Translations under genes and position numbers: made by a program
Notes under the pieces: model-generated
What the model was told of the DNA's origin: nothing
Databases searched by the model: none
Seen by the model: the letters and a program-made list of their open reading frames with translations, nothing else
Shown here: piece after piece, positions 51,221 to 59,944 of the stretch
Layout of the letters: each line of letters starts with the position of its first letter
How positions within the stretch are numbered: position 1 is the first letter of the stretch
Assembly: GCA_049972525.1 (NCBI GenBank)
Contig: JBMFKI010000001.1
Coordinates: 1 to 64,000 of the forward strand
Reading direction: 5' to 3'
From: JAVZLQ01 sp049972525
GTDB lineage: Archaea > Thermoproteota > Bathyarchaeia > Bathyarchaeales > Bathycorpusculaceae
DNA length: 64,000 nucleotides

Positions 51221-51775
51221 CTAGCTTACTATTTGGGTTATTTGTTTTACTATTGTGTTCTCAACATGGCGTGTCCAGAGCATCTCAGGGATGTCAACAG
51301 CTAGGAACAGCGCCGACAGCAATATTGTTTCGGCTGCAGCTACCGCAAGGTTCTGAATCCATTTACCTATTCCGACATGGACAGAAAAGTCATTAGGTTG
51401 CCCTGATATGACTATGCTGAATGCTCTATCAGCAGTGATTATGTCCCGCAAAATTCCTGCTTTTTTAGCTTGAATAACTATTCCAAGAGGGGCATTAGTC
51501 ATTTGTGTTTTGTATCCTTCGCTATTCAGTTGCTGAACAATTTGCTGTGATAAGTAGTTCAGATCCTTATTTTTGCCTTCAAAATGCAGTACTTTCTCCG
51601 ATACCAACTTAAACCACTCAGAAACATTTTTCAGACACTCCCTTTTAAATTTGTGCCAGTCACACGGCGATCTTACAAGTGCCCACATCAATGATTTAAA
51701 GTAAAATCTTCCCAACATCAAATATTGCGATAAGATCACAGGAGCCTCATAGACTGGATGTGGTGGAGCTAACAC
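51221..51775 (-). CDS. Hypothetical protein with a C-terminal membrane helix
   Basis: 184 aa from a GTG; ATG 51688 is an alternative start. A helical middle (CDWHKFKRECLKNVSEWFKL, LNYLSQQIVQQLNSEGYKTQ) is followed by a strand-rich part and a hydrophobic segment LAVAAAETILLSALFLAV near the end, suggesting a tail-anchored or peripheral membrane protein. No recognised family. It is divergent from the DedA gene. Confidence 0.6.
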   Translation of the reverse strand: MLAPPHPVYEAPVILSQYLMLGRFYFKSLMWALVRSPCDWHKFKRECLKNVSEWFKLVSEKVLHFEGKNKDLNYLSQQIVQQLNSEGYKTQMTNAPLGIVIQAKKAGILRDIITADRAFSIVISGQPNDFSVHVGIGKWIQNLAVAAAETILLSALFLAVDIPEMLWTRHVENTIVKQITQIVS

Positions 51776-51823
51776 GATAAGCTAGAGTCACTGTTCCACA
51801 TTTAGGTACAAGGAGTGCCTTAC

Positions 51824-52605
51824 ATGTTGGTGTCTAGACGAAATCTTAAGAGGCTAAAAGGAAAAGCACCACAACTGCTAGTCGTAGCGATCATTGCCGT
51901 TACAATTGCAATAGTCCTCTTGGACACTTTGGAAGATACTTTGGTCGAGGGAGGCCAATTTGCAGGCGCACCGCTTGCCGCAGTACTGAACACCATAGTC
52001 TCGCTTACGCAGAACGTTACGGCAACAATCTCGTCTTGGGGCTCGAGGGAATCTTTCTGTTAATGTTGCTTGAATCAAGCTCTCTGCCTATCCCGAGCGA
52101 AGTCATACTTCCGTTCTCTGGCTACCTAGTATTCAAAGGGCAGCTCAACCTATTGTTGACAATTTTGGTGGCGACTCTTGCAGGAACGGCTGGTTCTCTG
52201 GTCGATTATTACATTGGAATGAAGGGAATGGACATGCTTGCCAGACGGAAAACTCTGAGCAACGTTCTTTTCAGAAGAGCGCGCGTAGAAGTAGCTGAGA
52301 GATGGTTTAACAAACACGGCTTTGCCATGGTGTTTCTGAACCGCTTCATTCCAGGTTTTAGAACGCTGGTTTCATTCCCAGCAGGCGCAGTGAAGATGCC
52401 GCTGCTGAAGTTCATCGCATACACAACCGCCGGATGTCTAGTCTGGAGCGCCTTTCTGATATACTTAGGTGAGTACATGGGTGCTAACTGGCGAATAGTT
52501 GCAGGCATATCGCATTACCTAATCATAGGATCCTTGGCGGCTTTCCTAATAGCGCTTGTGATATTCCTGATAAGGAGAAGAAATGCAGGAGAAAACAGTT
52601 ACTAA
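51824..52605 (+). pseudogene. DedA-family membrane protein with a single-base frameshift
   Basis: AAGGAG lies before ATG 51824, which starts MLVSRRNLKRLKGKAPQLLV and a first hydrophobic helix. The frame runs to VTATISS and then fails, while the frame one base over continues directly as LGLEGIFLLMLLESSSLPIP then SEVILPFSGYLVFKGQLN, the DedA signature, and AERWFNKHGFAMVFLNRFIP then GFRTLVSFPAGAVKMP. Inserting one T near 52030-52036 (TCTTGG to TCTTTGG) restores a 260-aa DedA protein. DedA proteins are membrane flippases for lipid carriers. Error or recent mutation; the rest is intact. Confidence 0.8.
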
Positions 52606-52609
52606 AATT

Positions 52610-52873
52610 TCAGAAATCTTTATATTCTATTATTTCCGCGCTTCTTGTAGAATTTAGAGAAATGGTTTCTCCCTTCTTGTGGAGTATAAGGAATCCTTCA
52701 TTAACAAGCTGCCTAATTAACTTTCTAACTCTTTTACCGTCTGGCTTAACCTTCCCAGCTAACCAATTTACAAGTGTATCTACGGGCAAATACTTGGTTC
52801 CCCAACAGTTTCTTCTCAGAAGCCTGTTCATTATGTCTGCCTTAATTTCTTCATCAGAAAGTTCTATGCTCAT
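52610..52873 (-). CDS. Small winged-helix protein
   Basis: 87 aa from the internal ATG giving MSIELSDEEIKADIMNRLLR (a longer start adds three residues). TLVNWLAGKVKPDGKRVRKL and LVNEGFLILHKKGETISLN form a winged helix. It is divergent from the next wHTH gene across about 95 nt and may share an operator with it. Function unknown. Confidence 0.68.
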   Translation of the reverse strand: MSIELSDEEIKADIMNRLLRRNCWGTKYLPVDTLVNWLAGKVKPDGKRVRKLIRQLVNEGFLILHKKGETISLNSTRSAEIIEYKDF

Positions 52874-52968
52874 GAGGTTCACTTTTAATACCTTTAAAGA
52901 GAAACATATAAATACTTTTCTTCTTACATATTACGTAGCACGCTTTAAGCATCATGATGTAGCAGATT

Positions 52969-53331
52969 ATGGTGAAGAGAAGAATGAGCGAAAAACTATA
53001 TTCCGAAAAAGAATACGAATCTATACTTATCAAGACTTTGGGGGATTCGCCGAAGCTTAGGATAGTGGATTTCTTTTTGGATAATCCTTTGTTTGATTTC
53101 ACTAAGAAGGAAGTTATAGAAGCCTTAGGAATGAGTAAACAAACGTTTTACAAGTATTTTCCAGAACTGGAAGAATATGGAATAGTTAAGGTCTCCAGAA
53201 AGATAGGGAAAGCCAAGCTTTACAGGATTAACGTCGAACATCCATTAGTGAAGATACTTAGAGAATACGAACTGAAATTATCGCAGGAGATAGCAGAAAA
53301 AGCCAAACTGAAAAAGCCAATTTTAGCTTAA
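52969..53331 (+). CDS. Winged-helix transcriptional regulator
   Basis: 120 aa. LGDSPKLRIVDFFLDNPLFD, FTKKEVIEALGMSKQTFYKY and GIVKVSRKIGKAKLYRINVE are an archaeal winged-helix domain of the kind encoded next to CopG or small wHTH partners. ATG 52984 is an alternative start. The C-terminal helix is lysine-rich. It is divergent from the smaller wHTH gene, so the two may co-regulate each other. Confidence 0.75.
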   Translation: MVKRRMSEKLYSEKEYESILIKTLGDSPKLRIVDFFLDNPLFDFTKKEVIEALGMSKQTFYKYFPELEEYGIVKVSRKIGKAKLYRINVEHPLVKILREYELKLSQEIAEKAKLKKPILA

Positions 53332-53427
53332 CTTGACGTTTACAATTGATGTTGCTTAATCGTTATTTCCCCTTCTATTTGGCTGTTGGCTTAATGAACC
53401 TCCCCATGAAGCGAAACACCAGCAGCC

Positions 53428-53577
53428 TCAAAAGAACTTAAGGCTTGACACAGCATCCACGCGCTTAACTAAATCGCCCAGCCTATTCTCGCCTTCGAGG
53501 CTTGAAGCTAAAGAACCTAAAGCCTTACACTGCTCCTCTATACGCTTCTTCAACTCCTTTATTGTATCCCTGTGCAT
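53428..53577 (-). CDS. Small protein next to tRNA-Arg(GCG); true start uncertain
   Basis: The ATG reading is 49 aa: MHRDTIKELKKRIEEQCKAL and a helical tail. The same frame stays open upstream into the tRNA and reads like protein: AFYGLLYSLACGAVLGPSQN, then HCGDCP directly before that ATG. A membrane-like helix, a C-x2-C pair and a coiled coil make sense together, but there is no ATG, GTG or TTG before 53577; CTG 53643 is one candidate. Either a non-canonical start is used or the 5' end was lost when the tRNA moved next to it. Confidence 0.45.
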   Translation of the reverse strand: MHRDTIKELKKRIEEQCKALGSLASSLEGENRLGDLVKRVDAVSSLKFF

Positions 53578-53684
53578 AGGACAGTCCCCGCAATGATTCT
53601 GGGACGGCCCCAGGACGGCCCCGCAAGCCAGCGAGTAAAGCAGCCCATAAAAGGCTGCTTTTGCTGAAAGCGGTTTGTTTTTGG

Positions 53685-53760
53685 CGGGCCCGCTGGGATT
53701 TGAACCCAGGATCTCCGGCTCCGCAGGCCAGCGTCCTAATCCATCCTAGACTACGGGCCC
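53685..53760 (-). tRNA. tRNA-Arg (anticodon GCG)
   Basis: Acceptor GGGCCCG pairs with CGGGCCC, the T arm is CTGGG-TTCAAAT-CCCAG, and the anticodon arm CTGGC-CTGCGGA-GCCGG gives anticodon GCG. It is 76 nt, intronless, with CCA encoded at 53682-53684. It shares acceptor stem and parts of the D arm with tRNA-Arg(CCG) at 37.5 kb. Confidence 0.94.
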
Positions 53761-53799
53761 ACCTTGTTAAAGAGTCTCTTAGTTTTGTGATAAAAGGGT

Positions 53800-55428
53800 T
53801 TAGTTTGAAGCATTTAGTGTGCGTTCTAGTGCGTTGATGACGCTTTGTTTTCCCATGGCAATTATGTATGGTCCTAGTCTTGGCCCTTGGGGTACGCCTA
53901 TTAGCACCATGTATAGTGTTTTGAAGAATTTTGGTGGTTGTATACCGTGTTTTTTGGCTATGTTGAATATTGCGTTTTGGATCTTTTCAGCTTCTTCTTC
54001 AACTTTAATGGTTTCAATTAATTCTTTTATTGCTTCCCTTTCTTCTGTTGTAAGCGCTATTGCTGTTTCCTTTATTTCCTCAAAGTCTTTTATCCAGTTA
54101 AAAGCGTACTCAATTCTTTTCTTCAAATTTTCATCTGGTTCTTGGTTACGCTGCAGGTAGCCGTAGCTTCGAAGTTTTTCGACAATAAACTTTTCTTCAC
54201 ATCCTTTAGGCGCCACTTTGGCTAGGAAAGTCAATAGGTTGTAGGGCACTGTTATTCCAGGTTTTTGCGGGGGCTTCATAGCCCAGCAGAATTCGTATAA
54301 TCCTCGAAGTTTAGCAAGTTCCTTCTTATCCGTCATTGTTTTCTTTCCAAAGTATAGATCTTCTAAATAGTCCAGTTCGTTCATGTACAACGGGATGTCC
54401 GTTACGTCTAATGTTCGTGCTCCAACAAATCTTTTCAGCATAAGTAGCATCAGCGACTGCGGAGAACCGTATTTGAACCATGTTTGCGGCGTGAAAACTA
54501 CTCCAGCAGATTTTGACAACCTTTTCCCGCTTTTGTCTAGGAACAACTCGTATTTTGCGTGTGCTGGGGGCTCCCAGTTGAATATTTCACGACATATGCG
54601 GTCATTTACGCGCACAGAATCTGCAACTTCCTTGCCAAAGGCTTCAAACCTTATGTCCAATTGTCTCCATCGAACTGCAAACTCGCCTTTCCAGCTCAGT
54701 TTACCTTCTCCCTTTCGGTAGTCCACCTCGCCTTTGTGTCCACATCCCTCAAGCCAGCGCCCTTTTACCTCCATCCCTTCACAAACATATAGAATCTTTC
54801 CTTCGTCAGGGAGAAACTTGTAGGCTTTCGTTGTGTATATGCGCCCACAATTTTCGCAAACAGCAAAATATGGCAATGCTTCCAAAAATTTCTCCTGCCC
54901 AACTTCCTCTTTGACTATTTCACCGACTTTTTTTGCGTTTAAAAGTATTGTCCTTATTTCCTCGTTGAACAGTCCGCTTCTGTAGACTTCTGTTCCAGAC
55001 ATGAACTTGTACTCTATTCCGCATTTATCTAAAGCGTCAAGAAGCAGCAAAGCCATGTGTTCACCGTAACTTTTATGGCATCCGTAAATGTCAGGTATGT
55101 CCGTAACTGGACGCCCCAAATGCTTTTCTAAGGACTTTGGCATGCCAGCAGGCACCTTTCTAAGTCCATCCTTATCGTCTGCAAAAGCTATGAGTTCAGA
55201 GTTGTAGCCTTGCTCTCTTAGAGCAAGGGTTACAGCGAAAGATCTTGCAGCGTCGCTTAAGTTGCCTATGTGGGGAAAACCCGAGGCAGCTATCCCCATC
55301 TCAGTTCTAAGCATGTTCAGGCTTCTGCCGAGCCTTTGCTCTCGCCTAATTATTTCAGCAGCCATTTTGTCGTACCATGTGCCACGGCCTATTATTTTCT
55401 CCACCCTACACGGTGCCTCCATAGGCAT
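53800..55428 (-). CDS. lysS: Class I lysyl-tRNA synthetase
   Basis: Class I LysRS, the archaeal type unrelated to class II LysS. The HIGH-like motif is in SGFPHIGNLSDAARSFAV, KMSKS in GKRLSKSAGVVFTPQTWF, and a zinc-binding insertion CENCGRIYTTKAY follows. The start giving MPMEAPCRVEKIIGRGTWYD was chosen because the leader before it is unlike the family. Length 542 aa. Last gene of an operon with the zinc-ribbon protein and the FAD-dependent oxidoreductase. tRNA-Arg lies immediately downstream on the same strand. Confidence 0.93.
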   Translation of the reverse strand: MPMEAPCRVEKIIGRGTWYDKMAAEIIRREQRLGRSLNMLRTEMGIAASGFPHIGNLSDAARSFAVTLALREQGYNSELIAFADDKDGLRKVPAGMPKSLEKHLGRPVTDIPDIYGCHKSYGEHMALLLLDALDKCGIEYKFMSGTEVYRSGLFNEEIRTILLNAKKVGEIVKEEVGQEKFLEALPYFAVCENCGRIYTTKAYKFLPDEGKILYVCEGMEVKGRWLEGCGHKGEVDYRKGEGKLSWKGEFAVRWRQLDIRFEAFGKEVADSVRVNDRICREIFNWEPPAHAKYELFLDKSGKRLSKSAGVVFTPQTWFKYGSPQSLMLLMLKRFVGARTLDVTDIPLYMNELDYLEDLYFGKKTMTDKKELAKLRGLYEFCWAMKPPQKPGITVPYNLLTFLAKVAPKGCEEKFIVEKLRSYGYLQRNQEPDENLKKRIEYAFNWIKDFEEIKETAIALTTEEREAIKELIETIKVEEEAEKIQNAIFNIAKKHGIQPPKFFKTLYMVLIGVPQGPRLGPYIIAMGKQSVINALERTLNASN

Positions 55429-55474
55429 TAATTTAAAATGTAGATAAAAAACCTTTAGAAAGCGTCCTTTCACA

Positions 55475-56218
55475 TTAGAGTTTAGCTAGAGGTATATCGC
55501 CCTTTATCACCATGCCGCTTGAACCGTCTATTAGCAGTTGGTAGATTTTTCCTTTATATTCATATCTTACGAACCATACTGGCGCATGTAAGTAAACACT
55601 CTGGTTTATTTTCAAGTCGCTTTTCATCTCGATGATTTTATCAACGTCATGTTGTATTAGGTATCGATGATGCTCCTCTATCTGCTGCTTCGCCAATTCC
55701 ACTGCTTCATCCTTATCAATCTCACTGTTAAGAACCTTAGCGAATCCCTCAATCTTCCTAAAATCGTAGGGGACTTTACCTTCTAATGGAACATCGTACT
55801 CCCTTGTCGGAAAATTCGATGCTCTCCTTGCCAAAACAAGCCACTCATACATTTTTTCGATGACGCCTTCTTTGATTGCAGCGGGAGTTAAGCGCTCAAA
55901 AATTCCCTTGTACTTACTCTTAACTTCAACAGATATAACCCAAAAAGGCAAATAAACAAGTTTCTTCTCAGTAATTTTTGATTTCTTTGCCAAATCTGGA
56001 GGCTTTAGGAAACCACTACTCATCCAAGCCTTTATGGGCTCTTCCACTCTCGCTGGATCATACCTGTTTACAAGCATTGAATGCTCAAAGACAAATGCAC
56101 TGCCAGTCTCTATAACAACTGTAAAACCGCAGTATCTGCATGTTGCAACTATTTCACCTGGCTCAAATGGCAATGGTGCCCCGCAGTGTGGGCAACTTAT
56201 CTCCTCAACAATTGCCAT
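55475..56218 (-). CDS. Zinc-ribbon protein of unknown function
   Basis: 248 aa. Residues 9-33 form a zinc ribbon (CPHCGAPLPF, CRYCGFTVV). The rest is a beta-rich domain: LVYLPFWVISVEVKSKYKGI and YLHAPVWFVRYEYKGKIYQL, with a terminal DGSSGMVIKGDIP that resembles a PepSY-like sheet. No transmembrane segment. It begins five bases after the FAD-oxidoreductase stop and is followed by lysS, so it belongs to that operon. Function not recognised. Confidence 0.72.
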   Translation of the reverse strand: MAIVEEISCPHCGAPLPFEPGEIVATCRYCGFTVVIETGSAFVFEHSMLVNRYDPARVEEPIKAWMSSGFLKPPDLAKKSKITEKKLVYLPFWVISVEVKSKYKGIFERLTPAAIKEGVIEKMYEWLVLARRASNFPTREYDVPLEGKVPYDFRKIEGFAKVLNSEIDKDEAVELAKQQIEEHHRYLIQHDVDKIIEMKSDLKINQSVYLHAPVWFVRYEYKGKIYQLLIDGSSGMVIKGDIPLAKL

Positions 56219-56222
56219 TTCA

Positions 56223-57617
56223 CTACGCCTTTGATTTCTCTCTTCTCACGATTTCTCTTGCAACGATAACGCCAGAAGCAGACGCTTGAACAAGTCCACG
56301 CGTAACTCCCGCTCCGTCTCCTATCGTGAACAAGTTTCGGATTTTTGTCTCTAAACAGTTGCTTAATTGTAGCCTCGACGAGTAGAATTTTACTTCAATC
56401 CCATAGAGGAGCGTGTCCCTAGAATGTATTCCAGGGGTTATTTTGTCCAGTGCTTGAAGCATCTCCCTTATGTCAGCCAAATAACGGTATGGCAGAACAA
56501 AGCTTAGATCGCCAGGAGTGGCGTTTTTCAACGTGGGAATAACAACGCTTCTCGCAATTCTTTCCGGCGTTGACCTTCTTCCAGACTCCAAGTCGCCTAA
56601 ACGCTGTATTATTACGCCCCCACTTAGGAGGTTTGAAAGCCTTGCCAAGTATTTCCCGTAGGCTATTGGCTCCTTAAAGGGCTCCGTAAAAGAAGTACTC
56701 ACAAGAATAGCGAAATTGGTGTTTTCAGTTTTTCTTTCTGCATAGCTTTGACCGTTGACTGTTAGAACACCATTATATGATTCGGTGATAACTTCGCCAT
56801 ATGGAGCAACACAAAATGTGCGCACCTGGTCATCAAAAGATTTTGAATAGTAAATGAACTTCGGCTCATAAAGTGCATTCGTCAACTCTTCCATCACCGA
56901 AGCTAAAACCTCAACTCTAATCCCTACGTCAACAGGATTATTCAACGTTTTAAGCCCCAAAGCTTGAGCCTCTGATTGAAGCCATTCGGCGCCGCTTCTT
57001 CCAGGCGCAACAATCACGTATTTGCCGTAGTATTTTTCTCCATTTACTGTTTCAACGCCTTCAACAACACCGTCCTTAACCAGTAGTCCCTTCACATCGC
57101 TTCTTGGTTTAAATTCAATCTTGTCGTTCAATGCTTGACGCATTTTTACAAGAGTCTGGGCGCAACGTTCAGTTCCCATATGCCTTATCTTCTGGCGGAT
57201 AAGCTTCAAGCCAGCTAATGAAGCCTTACGTTCAATCTCATCCACCTTCTCAGCATCCAACCCATACACGTTTTCAGTAGCTCCAAATTTTAGGTAAATC
57301 TCATCCACATAATTCACAAGTTCACTAAGCTCTTTGCCAGAAACGTATTGATTTAGCCACCCGCCAACCTCTGTTGACAACGTGAGTTTACCGTCGCTGA
57401 AGGCTCCAGCGCCACCCCACCCAGACAAAAGAAGACATGGCTCACAATTTACGCACTCAAACCCGCGGCTTGCTGGACATTTTCGCTTGTTAATGTCTGG
57501 TCCCCTGTCGAGCATCAGAATACTTAACTCACTTTTTCCAACAAGCTCTAAGGCTGAAAATATCCCAGCTGGGCCAGCGCCAACAATTATCACGTCATAC
57601 TTCAAAGAGTTATTCAC
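56223..57617 (-). CDS. FAD-dependent dehydrogenase (COG2509-like)
   Basis: KYDVIIVGAGPAGIFSALEL is the FAD-binding Rossmann loop. Four cysteines in KRKCPASRGFECVNCEPCLL near residue 60 resemble an Fe-S or zinc site, and GGAGAFSDGKLTLSTEVGGW and NLFTIGDGAGVTRGLVQASA are the family's other conserved blocks. GTG 57617 precedes the motif by 10 residues and is preferred to a longer start. Relatives are uncharacterised flavoproteins. First gene of the three-gene operon with lysS. Confidence 0.83.
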   Translation of the reverse strand: MNNSLKYDVIIVGAGPAGIFSALELVGKSELSILMLDRGPDINKRKCPASRGFECVNCEPCLLLSGWGGAGAFSDGKLTLSTEVGGWLNQYVSGKELSELVNYVDEIYLKFGATENVYGLDAEKVDEIERKASLAGLKLIRQKIRHMGTERCAQTLVKMRQALNDKIEFKPRSDVKGLLVKDGVVEGVETVNGEKYYGKYVIVAPGRSGAEWLQSEAQALGLKTLNNPVDVGIRVEVLASVMEELTNALYEPKFIYYSKSFDDQVRTFCVAPYGEVITESYNGVLTVNGQSYAERKTENTNFAILVSTSFTEPFKEPIAYGKYLARLSNLLSGGVIIQRLGDLESGRRSTPERIARSVVIPTLKNATPGDLSFVLPYRYLADIREMLQALDKITPGIHSRDTLLYGIEVKFYSSRLQLSNCLETKIRNLFTIGDGAGVTRGLVQASASGVIVAREIVRREKSKA

Positions 57618-57687
57618 CTTGAAACCCAAAACTAGATGTAACAAGTAGCATATATTTTTAGCGAATTAGCGAAACAGAAGCAGATTA

Positions 57688-58029
57688 TTATTTCTCTTTA
57701 TATGGTATTAGACAAAGGAACTTCAGTTTTCCCTTTCCGCTGTTTTTAAATTGGTGCTTCTCGTTAGGAGGGATAAAAACAACATCGCCAGCACCGAATT
57801 TGTGTTTCTCTTTTCCGTTTGTTACAACTCCCTCGCCTTCCAGTATGAAAACCTCGTGTTCCCAAGGGTGAGTATGGAGGGGGCTATAGCCTTCAGGCTC
57901 CATTTCAAAAAGTCTCATGGCAAAGTTTTCAGCTCCTAAATTCTTTGTTATAAGCCAACGAACCTTCAGTTTCGAGGATCCCTCACCAGCATCTTCCGCC
58001 AGAACTTCACGATAATTAAAAACTTTCAT
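57688..58029 (-). CDS. Cupin-fold protein
   Basis: 113 aa with the double cupin motif: SPLHTHPWEHEVFILEGEG (His-x-His...Glu) and GDVVFIPPNEKHQFKNSG (His). A metal-binding single-domain cupin; the family includes isomerases and regulators, and nothing here decides which. It stands upstream of the FAD-oxidoreductase in the same orientation with a 43-nt gap. Confidence 0.83.
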   Translation of the reverse strand: MKVFNYREVLAEDAGEGSSKLKVRWLITKNLGAENFAMRLFEMEPEGYSPLHTHPWEHEVFILEGEGVVTNGKEKHKFGAGDVVFIPPNEKHQFKNSGKGKLKFLCLIPYKEK

Positions 58030-58188
58030 TCGCCCTTACTCCTCTTACAATAAATTGTAGCATACGATTGGATTTTTATGGTTATTGGTAAATCTTTTTA
58101 AGGCCTATTTTGGCAACGATTATTTTTTCTTTTTCATAGAGTTTGTTAAAACTTAAATTTTTGGGAAACCCCTTTGTTTGTGAGAGAT

Positions 58189-58518
58189 ATGATTGATAAG
58201 GTAGAAGTTTATGTTAGAAGTGAAGAAGTTGTCGTAGGGCAGACTGTAATTGGCCGACCTATAGCAGACCATTGGTGCACGGCTAAGGATACGTTAAGAA
58301 CGGAGAAGGTTTCGCCCGAAGCCGACAGAACAGCACTAGAAGTAGTGAATGAGGTTGCCAAAGAAAAAAGTGTAAAAGTTGAGGTTGTAGACGTATCAAC
58401 CCTTGGCGGTAAACTGAAAGCAAAGCGTGCAGGCATAAAAGAAACGCCAGCTATCATAATAAGTGGAAATAAGATCTATGGAATCCCTAAGAGGGAGCAG
58501 ATTCTAAAACTATTATAA
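58189..58518 (+). CDS. Thioredoxin-fold protein lacking a CxxC
   Basis: About 109 aa with a thioredoxin-like pattern: VEVYVRSEEVVVGQ, then VKVEVVDVSTLGGKLKAKRA, GIKETPAIIISGNKIYGIPK (the cis-Pro TP is in ETPAII). The redox motif expected after the first strand appears as HWCTAKDTL, a single cysteine. It might therefore bind or transfer a thiol rather than shuttle disulfides. ATG 58189 is annotated; GTG 58180 or TTG 58174 are alternatives. Confidence 0.65.
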   Translation: MIDKVEVYVRSEEVVVGQTVIGRPIADHWCTAKDTLRTEKVSPEADRTALEVVNEVAKEKSVKVEVVDVSTLGGKLKAKRAGIKETPAIIISGNKIYGIPKREQILKLL

Positions 58519-58694
58519 CAATAGCTTTTATGTCGCTTCTAAACTTATGTTTAGCCTTCGCAACTGAAAATTAATTAGAGTATCTAAAGTGTTTTAAATA
58601 TTCAGGAAAGAGGCGAATATGAGAAAATCGGCTTTAAAGTTGTCAACTTCAAAGAAACGGTTGCACGCATGCAGGCAGTCTTTTATGCTCACAG

Positions 58695-58973
58695 TTAATC
58701 TTTTATGGCTTCTAAAAGGCTCATAACATTCCAAAGTTTCACTCTCGTGTAAGGAGGCATGTTTGGATCTTGCAGAATTTCATCTATAATCGATATAGCG
58801 TTCGAGGCTCTAACGGCGGGCGAGTACTCAGTTGTTTGCAAGGCATTCATAGAGTCCTTTGCCGCTCTTCTTATATTTCTCGGGGTAGTATTGTCCTCCG
58901 AAACCTCACCGAGAACAACAAGCGCTTGTTTTATTCTTTCTTCATACTCCTCCAACTTTTTCTTTCTAACCAA
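58695..58973 (-). CDS. UPF0147 family protein
   Basis: KKLEEYEERIKQALVVLGEV, then NTTPRNIRRAAKDSMNALQT and ISIIDEILQDPNMPPYTRVK match UPF0147, a small all-helical archaeal family of unknown function. TTG 58973 gives about 92 aa, the family length, and avoids overlapping the divergent UPF0148 gene. A longer start at 59078 would run through that gene's promoter and is unlikely. Confidence 0.85.
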   Translation of the reverse strand: MVRKKKLEEYEERIKQALVVLGEVSEDNTTPRNIRRAAKDSMNALQTTEYSPAVRASNAISIIDEILQDPNMPPYTRVKLWNVMSLLEAIKD

Positions 58974-59050
58974 ATCCGCAACCCACCTAAAACCTACATT
59001 AATCAAGTTATTAATAGCTTTTACACTATTTATTAATGGAGGCTTTAAAA

Positions 59051-59416
59051 TTGTCGCGTGAAAACACGGAAGAAACATATATTAAACGTATGGCAGACCT
59101 GCTTCGTCAAGGCTCAACTCTAACAGATTTAGCATGCCCTGTATGTGCGTCTCCACTATTTAAACTGAAAAGTGGAGACCTCTGGTGTGCAAAATGCGAG
59201 AAAAAAGTCATTGTGGTAAAAGGGGGAGAAGAGCCTGCAAAAGTGACGAGTTCGATGGTTTTAGAGACTCTTGAAACAACAATTTTATCTAAAGTGCAGG
59301 AAATTCAAAACAAAATGCAGCGTGAAGAAAATGTTGATGAACTGCAAAAGTTAAGCAAGACTCTAGCAGAATTGCTGGAGAATCTTGAAAAGATAAGAAG
59401 AACCAAAAAAGCTTAG
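59051..59416 (+). CDS. UPF0148 (autoantigen p27-like) zinc-ribbon protein
   Basis: A zinc ribbon (CPVCASPLFKLKSGDLWCAKCEKK) and a coiled-coil tail (LSKTLAELLENLEKIRRTKK) identify UPF0148, related to Sjogren-syndrome/scleroderma autoantigen 1. GGAGG lies eight bases before TTG 59051, giving MSRENTEETYIKRMADLLRQ; ATG 59036 is an alternative. It is immediately followed by the next gene. Function unknown. Confidence 0.85.
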   Translation: MSRENTEETYIKRMADLLRQGSTLTDLACPVCASPLFKLKSGDLWCAKCEKKVIVVKGGEEPAKVTSSMVLETLETTILSKVQEIQNKMQREENVDELQKLSKTLAELLENLEKIRRTKKA

Positions 59417-59944
59417 CTGAGGCGAACATTCACGACCTTCGGATTTTTTGAAGGTTTTCCTGAAAACGTCCACAGAATAGCCGTTTTCACCACGATGCTT
59501 TCCAATAAAAAGCTTCAACAAGCATTAATACAGATGTTAGGTAAAGTAAATGGAAAAGACTTGAGGATGGAAGAGGTTGCAGATCCATCAATTCCACGGT
59601 GTACAGTGGTTTTTGAGTTCGGAATTGCAGACGCCAATAGCTTCACGTATTTAGATGCCGCAGAAGTAGAAAATGCGATTAAGGTTATTAACATGAAACC
59701 ATTCCATGTGATCGACGTTTACTGTGCAATACGATATTATAAATGGCAAAACGAAAAGAAAACTCCCCTAAAATTCGATTATTACATTACTCGCTTTCTC
59801 TTCAACAAGAAAACGTTAGAAATGCTGGTCTTTCATGAAAGGGGACCAAGATACATAGCGCCGAACGACATAGTGAATTTCATGGCAAGCAACATTAATA
59901 ATGAATTTTCCAGAAAAGTAGTAAAGCCTCTCACAACACCTTAA
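59417..59944 (+). CDS. Conserved hypothetical protein with an apparent CTG start
   Basis: The frame opens at CTG directly after the UPF0148 stop and reads LRRTFTTFGFFEGFPENVHR then IAVFTTMLSNKKLQQALIQ. The next ATG (59495) would cut off a coherent 26-residue N-terminus. The protein is alpha/beta, 175 aa, with CTVVFEFGIADANSFTYLDA and HVIDVYCAIRYYKWQN. There is no zinc or catalytic motif. Coupling to UPF0148 by stop-start contact is inferred. Its 3' end overlaps the convergent tmk gene by 14 nt. Family not recognised. Confidence 0.6.
   Translation: MRRTFTTFGFFEGFPENVHRIAVFTTMLSNKKLQQALIQMLGKVNGKDLRMEEVADPSIPRCTVVFEFGIADANSFTYLDAAEVENAIKVINMKPFHVIDVYCAIRYYKWQNEKKTPLKFDYYITRFLFNKKTLEMLVFHERGPRYIAPNDIVNFMASNINNEFSRKVVKPLTTP

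Noticed and set aside
58974..59078. N-terminal extension of the UPF0147 gene
   Set aside because: Would overlap the divergent UPF0148 start region and exceeds the family length; the extension has no family resemblance.
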